Of a stretch of 64,000 bases of DNA, positions 8,313-15,381 are shown piece after piece. How positions within the stretch are numbered: the first letter of the stretch is position 1; every line of letters starts with the position of its first letter. The DNA is taken from contig JAGGQZ010000016.1 in assembly GCA_018613055.1 (NCBI GenBank), positions 1 to 64,000 on the forward strand, given 5' to 3'. The stretch comes from Chryseobacterium sp. ISL-80 (lineage in GTDB: Bacteria; Bacillota; Bacilli; Bacillales; Cytobacillaceae). A model generated the notes under the pieces. The model worked only from the letters and a program-made list of their open reading frames with translations, was not told the DNA's origin and ran no database searches. The translations under genes and the position numbers were made by a program.

Positions 8313-9002
8313 ATGCATATATCCCAAATCAGGCAGCAATTAAAGGCAGTTCCTATTTTTAAAGAATTATCTCCAGAGGAACTTGATCCAATTGTTGAAA
8401 TTGCCCAGCCACGATTCTTTAAAAATAAAATGTATGCGTTCATGCAGGGAGACCCGCTTGACCGCGTGTTCTTCATCCATTCAGGGAAGGTGAAAATCTA
8501 TAAGACAGATTCATCTGGAAGGGAACAAATCGTTTCTGTTTTGGAGACTGGAGAAATGTTCCCTCATGCTGGCTTCTTTAGAAAAGGCCAGTATCCAGCA
8601 CACGCAGAAATGATGGAAGACACGCAGATGATTGTCGTGCCAATTTCAAAATTCGAAGAAATTCTCGTATCCTATCCAGAGCTTTCCATCAAGTTATTCA
8701 GGGTTCTGGGAGAAAAAATCATTGATTTGCAAGCTCGTCTTGAAGAACAAATTCTTCATAATACGTACGAGCAAATCATTATGCTGCTGCTGAGACTTTG
8801 CAAAACAAATGGCGAAAAACTGGAACGTGGCTTTAAACTGACCACCCATTTCACCAATAAGGAATTCGCCAACATGATTGGAACCTCACGTGAAACGGTC
8901 AGCAGAACAATCAATTATTTAAAAAAGAAGGAATTTATAAGCGTTGATTTGGATGGCACCTACCTGATCGACCATGAAAAATTGCATCAGGAGTTGTTTT
9001 GA
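8313..9002 (+). CDS. Crp/Fnr-family transcription regulator (first paralog)
   Basis: The 229-residue protein has an N-terminal cyclic-nucleotide-type beta-roll (about 15-125, with FMQGDPLDRVFFIHSGKVK), a dimer helix (about 130-155) and a C-terminal winged helix (about 175-225) with recognition motif GTSRETVSRT. The RETVSR residues fit a TGTGA-type half site. Unlike B. subtilis Fnr it lacks the C-terminal cysteine cluster; only one cysteine (LRLCK) is present, so a 4Fe-4S oxygen sensor of that type is unlikely and the signal is unknown. Its place between norB and the NnrS-type operon, and the matching sites around it, make it the probable local activator. ATG is preceded by AAGGAG. Confidence 0.88.
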   Translation: MHISQIRQQLKAVPIFKELSPEELDPIVEIAQPRFFKNKMYAFMQGDPLDRVFFIHSGKVKIYKTDSSGREQIVSVLETGEMFPHAGFFRKGQYPAHAEMMEDTQMIVVPISKFEEILVSYPELSIKLFRVLGEKIIDLQARLEEQILHNTYEQIIMLLLRLCKTNGEKLERGFKLTTHFTNKEFANMIGTSRETVSRTINYLKKKEFISVDLDGTYLIDHEKLHQELF

Positions 9003-9026
9003 CCACATACAAAAAATCTCTTGTTA

Positions 9027-9069
9027 AGTGATTCACATCACGGAACAAAATATTGAAAATGATTATCAT
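9027..9069 (+). promoter_or_regulatory. Fnr-type promoter of the DUF2249/NnrS operon
   Basis: The half sites GTGA and TCAC separated by TTCACA (9028-9041) form a good Crp/Fnr site. A TATCAT box at 9064-9069 (5 of 6) places the start at about 9076, 41.5 bases from the site centre, exactly class II geometry. Confidence 0.65.
9054..9068. promoter_or_regulatory. Fur-type box overlapping the -10
   Basis: TGAAAATGATTATCA differs at one base from the 7-1-7 Bacillus Fur-family box TGATAATnATTATCA. It covers the TATCAT -10 box of the operon, a position expected for repression. Fur, PerR and Zur boxes are alike, so the exact regulator is inferred. Confidence 0.6.
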
Positions 9070-9107
9070 TTAACTATACCGACTATCGTATCGAGGAGTT
9101 GAATTCA

Positions 9108-9347
9108 ATGGAACAAAAAACGATCGAACTGGATGTCAGAGAAGATATCAATAACAAGCTGGAGCCTTTCCAGAAAATCATGGAGGCGATTGGAGAGCTG
9201 AACTTGAATGATGTGCTTGTGCTTCACGCCCCCTTCAAGCCTGTTCCCCTCTATGGAGTTTTAAAGGCAAAAGGGTTTGACCATGAGGTTGAAAAAATTG
9301 AAGCTAAGCATTACAAAATTGTTTTCACCAAAACGGGAGGGAAATAA
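9108..9347 (+). CDS. DUF2249-family protein
   Basis: A 79-residue cytoplasmic protein. The segment LNDVLVLHAPFKPVPLYGVL is the DUF2249 core (strand, loop with conserved proline, helix), and it ends with a beta strand HYKIVFTK. A TTG three codons upstream overlaps the spacing region; the ATG at 9108 lies 9 bases after GAGGAG and is preferred. It is the first gene of a four-gene operon with another DUF2249-type protein, an NnrS-like membrane protein and a DUF59 protein. The function is unknown, but the family travels with NO and nitrate metabolism. Confidence 0.85.
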   Translation: MEQKTIELDVREDINNKLEPFQKIMEAIGELNLNDVLVLHAPFKPVPLYGVLKAKGFDHEVEKIEAKHYKIVFTKTGGK

Positions 9348-9348
9348 G

Positions 9349-9564
9349 ATGATACTTGATAATAGAGGGCTTGAGCCGCCACAGCCAATGATGCGGACGC
9401 TCGCTGCACTAGAAGAGATCGATCGGGGACAGACACTGATCATCATCAATGACCGGAGGCCAATGTTTCTGTTCGAGCAGCTGGATGAACGCGGCTATCT
9501 GTATTTGACAGAACAACAGGAAGACGGAAGTTACCGGGTGACGATTTCCCGAAAAGCGGGGTGA
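9349..9564 (+). CDS. DUF2249-family protein
   Basis: A 71-residue protein with the DUF2249 core LIIINDRRPMFLFEQLDERG and a final strand YRVTISRK. It starts one base after the stop of the previous gene; GGGAGGG in the end of that gene serves as ribosome site, so the two are translationally coupled. The adjacent pair of DUF2249 frames probably gives a hetero-oligomer or two related carriers. This is inference; no enzymatic residue is recognised. Confidence 0.85.
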   Translation: MILDNRGLEPPQPMMRTLAALEEIDRGQTLIIINDRRPMFLFEQLDERGYLYLTEQQEDGSYRVTISRKAG

Positions 9565-9569
9565 TTTAA

Positions 9570-10814
9570 ATGTTTCAGCAAAGCAGTGGCAGCGAGACAA
9601 ATATTAAGCTACCTATTTCTTACATCTTTTTCAGCATGATTGCCTTGATAACTTCCCAGCTGCTGATCCTGCTGAACGGCGACATGCTGATAACAGGCAC
9701 ATTCCGTTTGCCGGCCATTTGGTCTGCTGCCCATTTATTTGTCCTTGGATGGGCCCTTATGGTTGCAATGGGTGCGATGTACCAGCTCGTCCCTGTTGCT
9801 TTCCTGACGCCTATCTGGAGCGAAAAGTTCGGATTTTGGCAATTTGCCGTTACAGCCCTGGGAATACTGACATTTGCTACGGCACTTTATCTTCGCCCAC
9901 AGGATGCCCTTGTTCCTGGAATCATGACATTGACAGGCATCCTGATGTTCCTTGTTCAAATGTACATGACGCTGCGAAGCCAGGCAAAACCCAATATACT
10001 CACATTGTTTGTCGGCAGCGCCTTATTCTCACTCCTGCTGACCATCGCCCTGGGAATCACGCTGGTAATCAGCATGAAGACCGGCTTTGCATCAGAATAT
10101 TACCAGGCCATGTTCAAGACGCACATACTCTTGGGCACTGTCGGATGGTTCTCGCTGCTGATTTTTGGCTTCTCTTATAAAATGGTACCGATGTTTTCAC
10201 TGGCCCATGGATTTACCATGAAGCCGGCAGCTTATGTATTCACCGTTTACTTTGCTGGAATCATTCTGATGGTTGCGTATTTTTTCACAGGCAGTCACTT
10301 AATGGAAATCCTGGGAACTTTCATGTTGCTTGCTGGATTTTTGGTCTTCACCTGGCATGTGAAAAAAATCATCGATAAACGCGTGAAAAGGAAGCTCGAT
10401 CGCCCATTCATGTTCGCGTTATTTGCGGTTGGCTGCGGGGCAGCCATCCACCTGGCCGCTTTTGTATCAAGTTCAGTAAATTTGCTGCCAAAAACCGCGG
10501 GTCCCATCCTTTTATTGTACTTGATGGCCTGGATTGCATTCAGCATCATCGGATATTTGTATAAAATCGTGCCATTTCTTTGGTGGACTCATAAATACAG
10601 CAAGGAAATCGGCAAGAAGCAAGTGCCTGCCTTAAAAGACATGATGGATGAAAAACTGGCACTTCCACTCTTCATTTTGTTCACAGGCGGAACAGTGCTG
10701 TTAATCATCTCATTCTTTGTCCAGCTGATGCCAATTTTCTATATTGCCCAGAGCCTGATTCTAATGGCAGGTATTTTGTTCAGCTATATCATAGCCAAAG
10801 TCTTAACTATTTAA
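9570..10814 (+). CDS. NnrS/heme-copper-oxidase-like 12-helix membrane protein
   Basis: A 414-residue protein with about twelve membrane helices. Conserved histidines fall at helix starts: AAHLFVLGWALMVAMGAM (about 50), THILLGTVGWFSLLIFG (about 190) and HLAAFVSSS (about 295), followed by GYLYKIVPFLWWTHKYS (about 330). The pattern resembles NnrS and subunit-I-like proteins of the heme-copper superfamily, but the full ligand set of an oxidase is not seen. NnrS proteins protect against NO stress; a like role here is inferred from sequence type and from norB nearby. ATG is 3 bases after the previous stop, within the operon starting at 9108. Confidence 0.75.
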   Translation: MFQQSSGSETNIKLPISYIFFSMIALITSQLLILLNGDMLITGTFRLPAIWSAAHLFVLGWALMVAMGAMYQLVPVAFLTPIWSEKFGFWQFAVTALGILTFATALYLRPQDALVPGIMTLTGILMFLVQMYMTLRSQAKPNILTLFVGSALFSLLLTIALGITLVISMKTGFASEYYQAMFKTHILLGTVGWFSLLIFGFSYKMVPMFSLAHGFTMKPAAYVFTVYFAGIILMVAYFFTGSHLMEILGTFMLLAGFLVFTWHVKKIIDKRVKRKLDRPFMFALFAVGCGAAIHLAAFVSSSVNLLPKTAGPILLLYLMAWIAFSIIGYLYKIVPFLWWTHKYSKEIGKKQVPALKDMMDEKLALPLFILFTGGTVLLIISFFVQLMPIFYIAQSLILMAGILFSYIIAKVLTI

Positions 10815-10827
10815 GGAGGAATTCGAG

Positions 10828-11133
10828 ATGACAGATTTACAAAATAAAATCAGGGAAAATTTAAAGACCGTATATGACCCTGAATTAAACATCAATGTAG
10901 TAGATTTGGGCCTGATTTATGACATTGACGTTCCTGAACCGCGCACAGCAAGAATTTTAATGACATTGACGACTCCAGGCTGTCCTCTGCATGACAGCAT
11001 TGCCAGCGGAATTAAATATTGTGTTCAGGGAATGGAAGAAATTGACCATGCTGATGTCCAATTGACATGGGAGCCAGCCTGGACACCAGACCGGATGACG
11101 GAGGATGGAAAAAAACTGCTGCAGGGATTTTAA
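10828..11133 (+). CDS. DUF59/MIP18-type metal-sulfur cluster assembly factor
   Basis: A 101-residue protein of the SufT/PaaD-like family that helps insert Fe-S clusters. It shows the family signature YDPELNINVVDLGLIYDI (about 15-32) and the conserved cysteine in TTPGCPLHDSI (about 53). ATG follows AAGGAGG. It is the last gene of the DUF2249/NnrS operon, which suggests that an Fe-S or heme protein of the NO response is its client. Other DUF59 proteins work in general assembly, so the specialised role is inferred from context. Confidence 0.88.
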   Translation: MTDLQNKIRENLKTVYDPELNINVVDLGLIYDIDVPEPRTARILMTLTTPGCPLHDSIASGIKYCVQGMEEIDHADVQLTWEPAWTPDRMTEDGKKLLQGF

Positions 11134-11148
11134 ATGGGACCAAGAACA

Positions 11149-11384
11149 AAAAGCGTAAGCGCCTCGTTAAGCCCCGACAAGCGCTGGAGGGCCGACCGGT
11201 GAAGTCGTTCTTTGACTTCATAGGGCGGACCGAAATCGAAAAGTATAGCCGACTGCCCAGAAACGCAGAAACTGGAGACTCCGACAAAGAAGCGCTTTTT
11301 GCTTCTGCCGGCGGAGTTGAAGTTTCGGAGTTTCTAGGAGGCGACACTAGACAAACGACTCGAGGGGCTAGGCGCTGGAGCTAG
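11149..11384. repeat. GC-rich hairpin repeat, long copy
   Basis: This gene-free stretch shares its two ends with 46384-46500. It opens AGCGTAAGCGCCTCG...AGCCCCGACAAGCG, continues with a hairpin whose arms carry TGAAGTC / GACTTCA and a GGGCGGACC-type end, and closes CTCGAGGGGCTAGGCGCTGGAGCT. The outer ends are complementary, so the whole can fold on itself. This copy has about 115 extra bases with a second nested hairpin (GAAGCGC TTTTT GCTTC inside ACTCCG / CGGAGT). It is probably a dispersed REP- or MITE-like element. Confidence 0.7.
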
Positions 11385-11442
11385 ATTAAGAAAACTACAT
11401 GTAGTTATCCACACCTAAACAATTCTATAATTACCTAAACAA

Positions 11443-11477
11443 TAAAAGAAACGCTTGTTTTTCAAGCGTTTCTTTGC
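11443..11477. terminator. Bidirectional terminator
   Basis: Perfect stem AAAGAAACGCTTG / CAAGCGTTTCTTT with loop TTTTT. It separates the plus-strand NO operon from the minus-strand gene ending at 11481. Confidence 0.85.
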
Positions 11478-11480
11478 TTT

Positions 11481-11648
11481 TTATTTAGAAGTTGAAAGGC
11501 CAAATGACAATGCTTGACGAAAGTTGTTTTCTGCTTCCTGCAATTCCGCCAATTGGGCATCGTCAGAAGGGAATTCATTTCGTAAAGCCTCGGTACTAGA
11601 AGAAAGTGCCTTTGAAATACGCTGGAAATCGATAAAAGAATAATTCAT
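11481..11648 (-). CDS. 55-residue hypothetical protein
   Basis: A short frame starting MNYSFIDFQRISKALS and ending FGLSTSK, with a charged predicted helix (AQLAELQEAENNFRQAL). GGAGGG lies 6 bases before the ATG at 11648; an ATG two codons earlier touches the ribosome site and is less likely. A good terminator follows the stop. It is located downstream of rlmL on the same strand but beyond that gene's own terminator, so it has its own transcript. I do not recognise the family. Confidence 0.65.
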   Translation of the reverse strand: MNYSFIDFQRISKALSSSTEALRNEFPSDDAQLAELQEAENNFRQALSFGLSTSK

Positions 11649-11723
11649 TGCCATCCCTCCATTCTTTGCAAATATGGATTTATTGTATTCATAAAAGCGT
11701 TAAATTATTCTTGTTAATCAAAG

Positions 11724-11757
11724 TAAAAAAATCCTCCTGTCTACAAACAGGAGGAAG
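11724..11757 (-). terminator. rlmL terminator
   Basis: Stem TCCTCCTGT / ACAGGAGGA followed by seven T on the minus strand, about 20 bases beyond the rlmL stop codon. Confidence 0.85.
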
Positions 11758-11775
11758 TGTTTTTTTGTTGCAATT

Positions 11776-12927
11776 TTATTCTTCCTTACCAGCCCGCGGC
11801 GGGCGTTTACCCCAGTACTGGTAATAGTCTGTACGGATGAAGCCGTTGAATAGCTTGCGTTTCTTTGTTGCCGGCTTTCCGTACACTTGTTCAAAGTTCT
11901 CGTTTGAGGTGAGCATATAAATGGACCAAGTATCAAGCGGAGCAAAGGCTTGTCCCATTTGACTGTACATCTCTTCGACAGCTTTCTTGTCACCGAGGCG
12001 CTCGCCGTATGGAGGGTTCCCGACAATAACACCGTATTCCTTTTTTGTCGTGAAATCCTGGACTCGCATTTGCTTAAAGGAAATCAAATCACCAAGACCT
12101 GCTTCAAAAGCATTTTCCTCAGCAATCCTAACCATCCTGTGGTCTATATCCATCCCGCTGATATCCAATGGCTGGTCATAATTGGCAAGATCCTCCGCTT
12201 CCAGCCTTACTTCCTCCCAGACTGTATCGGGAATGATCCCCCAGCCTTCCGATATGAATTCCCGGTTGAAGCCCGGCGCGATATTCTGTCCGATTAATGC
12301 AGCTTCAATCGGAATCGTTCCAGATCCGCAGAAAGGATCGACGAATGGCTTGTCCGGATTCCAATTTGTCAGCATGATCAAGGCAGCGGCCAATGTTTCC
12401 TTCAGTGGAGCTTCCCCCTGGCCTGTTCTGTATCCGCGTTTATGCAGACCGCTCCCGCTGGTATCGATTGTCAATGTAACAACATCTTTAAGCAGAGCCA
12501 CCTCAATCTTAAATAAAGGTCCATTTTCTTCGAACCAGCCAGTCTTTTTATAAGAGGTTCTCAGGCGTTCAACTACAGCTTTTTTCACAATAGCCTGGCA
12601 ATCGGATACGCTGAATAGCTTTGATTTAACTGATTTACCCGAAACAGGGAACTCAGCATTTTCCGGTAAAATTTCTTCCCACGGAAGTGCTTTTGTTTTT
12701 TCAAAGAGTTCGTCGAATGTATAGGCTTTAAATTCGCCAATCTTTATTTTGACCCTGTCGGCAGTACGAAGCCACATATTGCTTCTTGCGATTGCGCGAG
12801 CATCTCCTTTATAGGCGATTTTCCCATTTTCGACCTGACAATCATATCCTAGGTCACGAACTTCCTTGGCGACAATTGCTTCAAGTCCCATTGCAGAGGT
12901 TGCGATTATATCAAAATTCTTCATCAT
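11776..12927 (-). CDS. ypsC: THUMP-domain 23S rRNA guanine-N2 methyltransferase
   Basis: The 383-residue protein transfers methyl groups from SAM to the N2 of a 23S rRNA guanine (RlmL-type). An N-terminal ferredoxin-like and THUMP region (about 1-160, starting FDIIATSAMGLEAIVAKEV) binds RNA; the C-terminal Rossmann domain has FVDPFCGSGTIPIEAALIG (SAM loop, about 190) and the catalytic GNPPYGERLG (about 305). ATG follows GGGTGAA. It is the homolog of B. subtilis YpsC, lying between gpsB/rnpB and small genes as in that species. The exact target base is taken from the family, not from this sequence. Confidence 0.93.
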   Translation of the reverse strand: MMKNFDIIATSAMGLEAIVAKEVRDLGYDCQVENGKIAYKGDARAIARSNMWLRTADRVKIKIGEFKAYTFDELFEKTKALPWEEILPENAEFPVSGKSVKSKLFSVSDCQAIVKKAVVERLRTSYKKTGWFEENGPLFKIEVALLKDVVTLTIDTSGSGLHKRGYRTGQGEAPLKETLAAALIMLTNWNPDKPFVDPFCGSGTIPIEAALIGQNIAPGFNREFISEGWGIIPDTVWEEVRLEAEDLANYDQPLDISGMDIDHRMVRIAEENAFEAGLGDLISFKQMRVQDFTTKKEYGVIVGNPPYGERLGDKKAVEEMYSQMGQAFAPLDTWSIYMLTSNENFEQVYGKPATKKRKLFNGFIRTDYYQYWGKRPPRAGKEE

Positions 12928-12996
12928 TTCACCCTTTATGTATCAATATACTTATTAATCTCAATATTAAATTGCCCAATAACCTTAAATATACAT

Positions 12997-13029
12997 AAAA
13001 AAAGCTCTCCTGGCAAAAGGAGAGCTTTA
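12997..13029 (-). terminator. rnpB terminator
   Basis: Stem AAAGCTCTCC / GGAGAGCTTT with a long T run on the minus strand, directly after the RNase P RNA. Confidence 0.88.
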
Positions 13030-13047
13030 ATAAACACTCATACAAAC

Positions 13048-13456
13048 CCATTAATAACGTTCTGTAAGCCATGTTTTGTACCATCGTACTGCAAACGACC
13101 AAAAGTCTCGTACTCCGGCGGTAATCATCTATCTACAGATGAAGAATCACCTGTCCTTCCCTTTGTTCAGTTCCTCCGGGAAAGTTCCCCTACCATCGTT
13201 TGGGTTTCTCGCTCGTGGGGTTTACCTCGTTCCACCCTTCCAATTTCTTGGAAGGCTCCGTCACTGTGGCACTTTTATAGGTATTCATGCCATATCGTTG
13301 CCGACTTAGGCATTTTCCCGGCCGTCAGCCGAGCGTGAGCCCGACTGCCCTGGCTTATGAATTGGCCAGGCACGAACACTACAGGCATCTCAGCCTGTGC
13401 GAGCATGGACTTTCCTCTGCAGCAAAACTGCAGCGATTACCCGAACGTTATTAACA
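13048..13456 (-). ncRNA. rnpB: RNase P RNA, Bacillus type (class B)
   Basis: The catalytic RNA of RNase P, which trims tRNA 5' ends. On the minus strand it starts TAACGTTCGGGTAATCGCTG, has the universal GAGGAAAGTCCATGCTCGC, AAAGTGCCACAGTGACG and GAGAAACCCAAA segments, then GTAGATAGATGATTACCGCC, and ends ACAAAACATGGCTTACAGAA with CGTTA closing the P1 helix with the 5' end. Length about 409 nt matches the B-type RNA. The ends are set by the P1 pairing. It lies between ypsC and gpsB, as in B. subtilis. Confidence 0.96.
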
Positions 13457-13531
13457 GCTACAAAAAATATTATATGTAAGTTCAGGCTGAAAAGCAATGG
13501 TAATACATTTCAAAAACTAGCAGGAATTGGA

Positions 13532-13831
13532 TTAATCGTAAAGTTTATCTCCAAACACATGCTTCTCAAGATTCGATAACCTTTTCAGGATATCAAAATT
13601 TGTTGTGCCTGCTGCCTGTGTACTTGGGCGGCGTGATGCCTCATCAAGCTGTTTCTTCAGGCGAAGATTGTCCTGCTGCAGTTCTTCAATCTCCTGTTGC
13701 ATCATTTCATAATCCTTGATGATCGTATCAAGAAACTTATCTACGTCTTCTGGCTTGTAGCCGCGCATTGCTGTTTTAAATTCTTTTTCTAAAATATCTT
13801 TAGCAGTTAATTGAATTTTATCGGATAGCAT
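13532..13831 (-). CDS. gpsB: Cell division protein GpsB
   Basis: A DivIVA-like coiled-coil protein that shuttles the bifunctional penicillin-binding protein PonA between septum and side wall. The 99 residues begin [19 protein letters not shown] and keep the DivIVA N-terminal motif [12 protein letters not shown], a coiled coil (about 35-68) and the conserved end [21 protein letters not shown] three codons upstream lies inside the ribosome site GAGGTG; the ATG at 13831 matches the B. subtilis start. Its partner ponA is in the same window at 26343. Confidence 0.95.
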   Translation of the reverse strand: MLSDKIQLTAKDILEKEFKTAMRGYKPEDVDKFLDTIIKDYEMMQQEIEELQQDNLRLKKQLDEASRRPSTQAAGTTNFDILKRLSNLEKHVFGDKLYD

Positions 13832-13920
13832 TCCATTCACCTCAATATACCCCTATCTTCACATTTATTTTTTCAAAAACAAGGGGATTTGTCAATTTTC
13901 TTGTGTTTTCTGTTAATTTA

Positions 13921-13975
13921 GGAAGTTTATTTTCGTTCCAGGCTCACTTCCCGCGGGAGCGGCCCCCTTCAACTG
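13921..13975. repeat. Fragment of a dispersed Bacillaceae repeat
   Basis: TTATTTTCGTTCCAGGC followed by CTTCCCGCGGGAGCGGC resembles TTGATTTTCGTACCAGGCGC and CTTCGCCTTCC at 4919-4947. The region between gpsB and ypsA has no other visible content. Confidence 0.3.
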
Positions 13976-14012
13976 GATATCAACTTTACTTCAAGCATAT
14001 CAGATTCTTTGA

Positions 14013-14573
14013 TTAAAATCCCTGCTGTCTTAATTGTTCTTCTTCTACGACCATTTGCAGATCATATAAAGTGATCAGTTGTGTTTCATATGGATGGGAT
14101 TCCTGATACTTTTTCGCGGTTTCATAGATGAATTTAGGACTGCCTTCTTTTTCCGGATCATATAGCAATACCAGCATGTCGCTTTTCTCAATGAAAAATT
14201 GATTTTTCAGCCTGAATTGCCACGGCTTCTCATAGGGTTTTCTGGTAATCGAATCCACATGGTCAGCCCCAGCCAATACAGATTCATACCATTCCTTATT
14301 GGCCTCTTTCCAGGTTTCCTCCTGATTGAGGAAGGGCGTGAATACTGACAGCTTAAGGTCGGGATATTCTTCCTGAAGATCGAATACGGCCTCGCCAGCC
14401 CATAATTCGACACCCAGCTGGCCGCTGATCATCACCCATTCCAGGCCGTCATCGATCAGGGGCAATAAAGTTTTCTTTATTGCTGTTTTTATGTATTCAG
14501 CTGCCGGATGGTCGTGCTGGAATATACCCAGTTCAAAAGGTTTATACCCGGATATCGCGGCTACTTTAACCAT
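14013..14573 (-). CDS. ypsA: YpsA, SLOG-family protein (DUF1273)
   Basis: A 186-residue cytoplasmic protein of the SLOG (SMF/DprA-LOG) Rossmann-like superfamily. Visible traits are the opening [15 protein letters not shown] (family GYRP-like signature), [17 protein letters not shown] (about 60-78) with the conserved nucleotide-binding glycine and glutamate, and [16 protein letters not shown] near the C-terminus. B. subtilis YpsA is linked to cell division and oxidative stress; the ligand is not known. ATG follows AAAGGAG. It lies next to gpsB as in B. subtilis. Confidence 0.92.
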   Translation of the reverse strand: MVKVAAISGYKPFELGIFQHDHPAAEYIKTAIKKTLLPLIDDGLEWVMISGQLGVELWAGEAVFDLQEEYPDLKLSVFTPFLNQEETWKEANKEWYESVLAGADHVDSITRKPYEKPWQFRLKNQFFIEKSDMLVLLYDPEKEGSPKFIYETAKKYQESHPYETQLITLYDLQMVVEEEQLRQQGF

Positions 14574-14649
14574 GGTTGACTCCTTTGAATAATCTTTGTC
14601 ATATTGAAGTTATTCCCTTTAAACGATTTATATAACACCTTTTAATCTT

Positions 14650-14678
14650 AAAAAAACAAGGGCTGTTCAGCCCTTGTT
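14650..14678 (-). terminator. cotD terminator
   Basis: Stem ACAAGGGCT / AGCCCTTGT followed by a T run on the minus strand, next to the cotD stop. Confidence 0.85.
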
Positions 14679-14686
14679 GCATTTCT

Positions 14687-14995
14687 TTATCTGCCGAATC
14701 CCATTCCCGGGCCATATCCCATTGGACCGCCGAATCCTGGGCGCGGTCTAGGTCCAACTGGAGCTACTCCGCCTGGAACCGGACCAGGTCCGCCATAAAA
14801 GTTCTGGTTTGTAACCTGGTTCACTGTTGATTCTGTATGCGGGAAGTAATGGACATGGTCATAATTGATGTGATTTACATTTGTAGTATGTGATGGATGA
14901 ACATGCGGAACCACATTGTTGACAAAATTATGATTCACACAGCATTTAGTAGGATGAACTACTGTTGGCAAAACATTGGTTGGCTTGCAGTACAT
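14687..14995 (-). CDS. cotD: Spore coat protein CotD
   Basis: A 102-residue inner spore coat protein made late in sporulation in the mother cell. It begins MYCKPTNVLPTVVHPTKCCV, has histidine/asparagine-rich middle sequence (HVHPSHTTNVNHINYDHVHY) and a glycine/proline-rich tail. The histidines and cysteines are typical of CotD. The ribosome site GAAAGGAG precedes the ATG. The location between ypsA and mrfB agrees with B. subtilis. Sigma-K control is expected from the family; I did not define a promoter. Confidence 0.92.
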   Translation of the reverse strand: MYCKPTNVLPTVVHPTKCCVNHNFVNNVVPHVHPSHTTNVNHINYDHVHYFPHTESTVNQVTNQNFYGGPGPVPGGVAPVGPRPRPGFGGPMGYGPGMGFGR

Positions 14996-15123
14996 AGTGC
15001 ATAACTCCTTTCGTTTAGACTTATTCTTTACATTAACAGCCTATGAAGAAGTCATGCGTCTTGTACTAATGAAAACACCTATTTTTTCAAGATTCTCTTC
15101 AGGTGCAAGCGCCTATGAATCTA

Positions 15124-15219
15124 TTAAAGGAATGTGTAAAAGTTGTCCTTAAGTCCGCTGAATATTACAGCTATAAGTGTGATGACAACAAAATAGAGAA
15201 CTAAAACCGCTTTATACAT
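15124..15219 (-). CDS. 31-residue single-helix membrane peptide (candidate)
   Basis: A short frame in the cotD-mrfB gap encoding MYKAVLVLYFVVITLIAVIF, a clear membrane helix, followed by the short polar tail SGLKDNFYTFL. GGGGCTGG lies a few bases before the ATG. The hydrophobic helix with a short basic N-terminus is non-random, but a peptide this short could arise by chance in T-rich DNA. No known family is recognised. The rest of the 15000-15380 gap holds nothing I can identify. Confidence 0.4.
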   Translation of the reverse strand: MYKAVLVLYFVVITLIAVIFSGLKDNFYTFL

Positions 15220-15381
15220 CTTACCAGCCCCGTAAAATTATATTGATTTTTAACACCATACAATTTTACATTTTACAATGTCCGAACCGTACATACAACA
15301 GGATAATACAGGTTTTGCGCATTTAAATGTTAAAATTTTGTTACAATTGAAAATAACCTGGCGAAACTTGTTGAAACAGGG

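Noticed and set aside
11012-11384. Frames across the repeat at 11149-11384
   Set aside because: They run through hairpin arms in both directions without a ribosome site; the DNA is better explained as a structured repeat.
13076-13579. Frames inside rnpB
   Set aside because: The region is the RNase P RNA with all conserved segments, so reading frames there are fortuitous.
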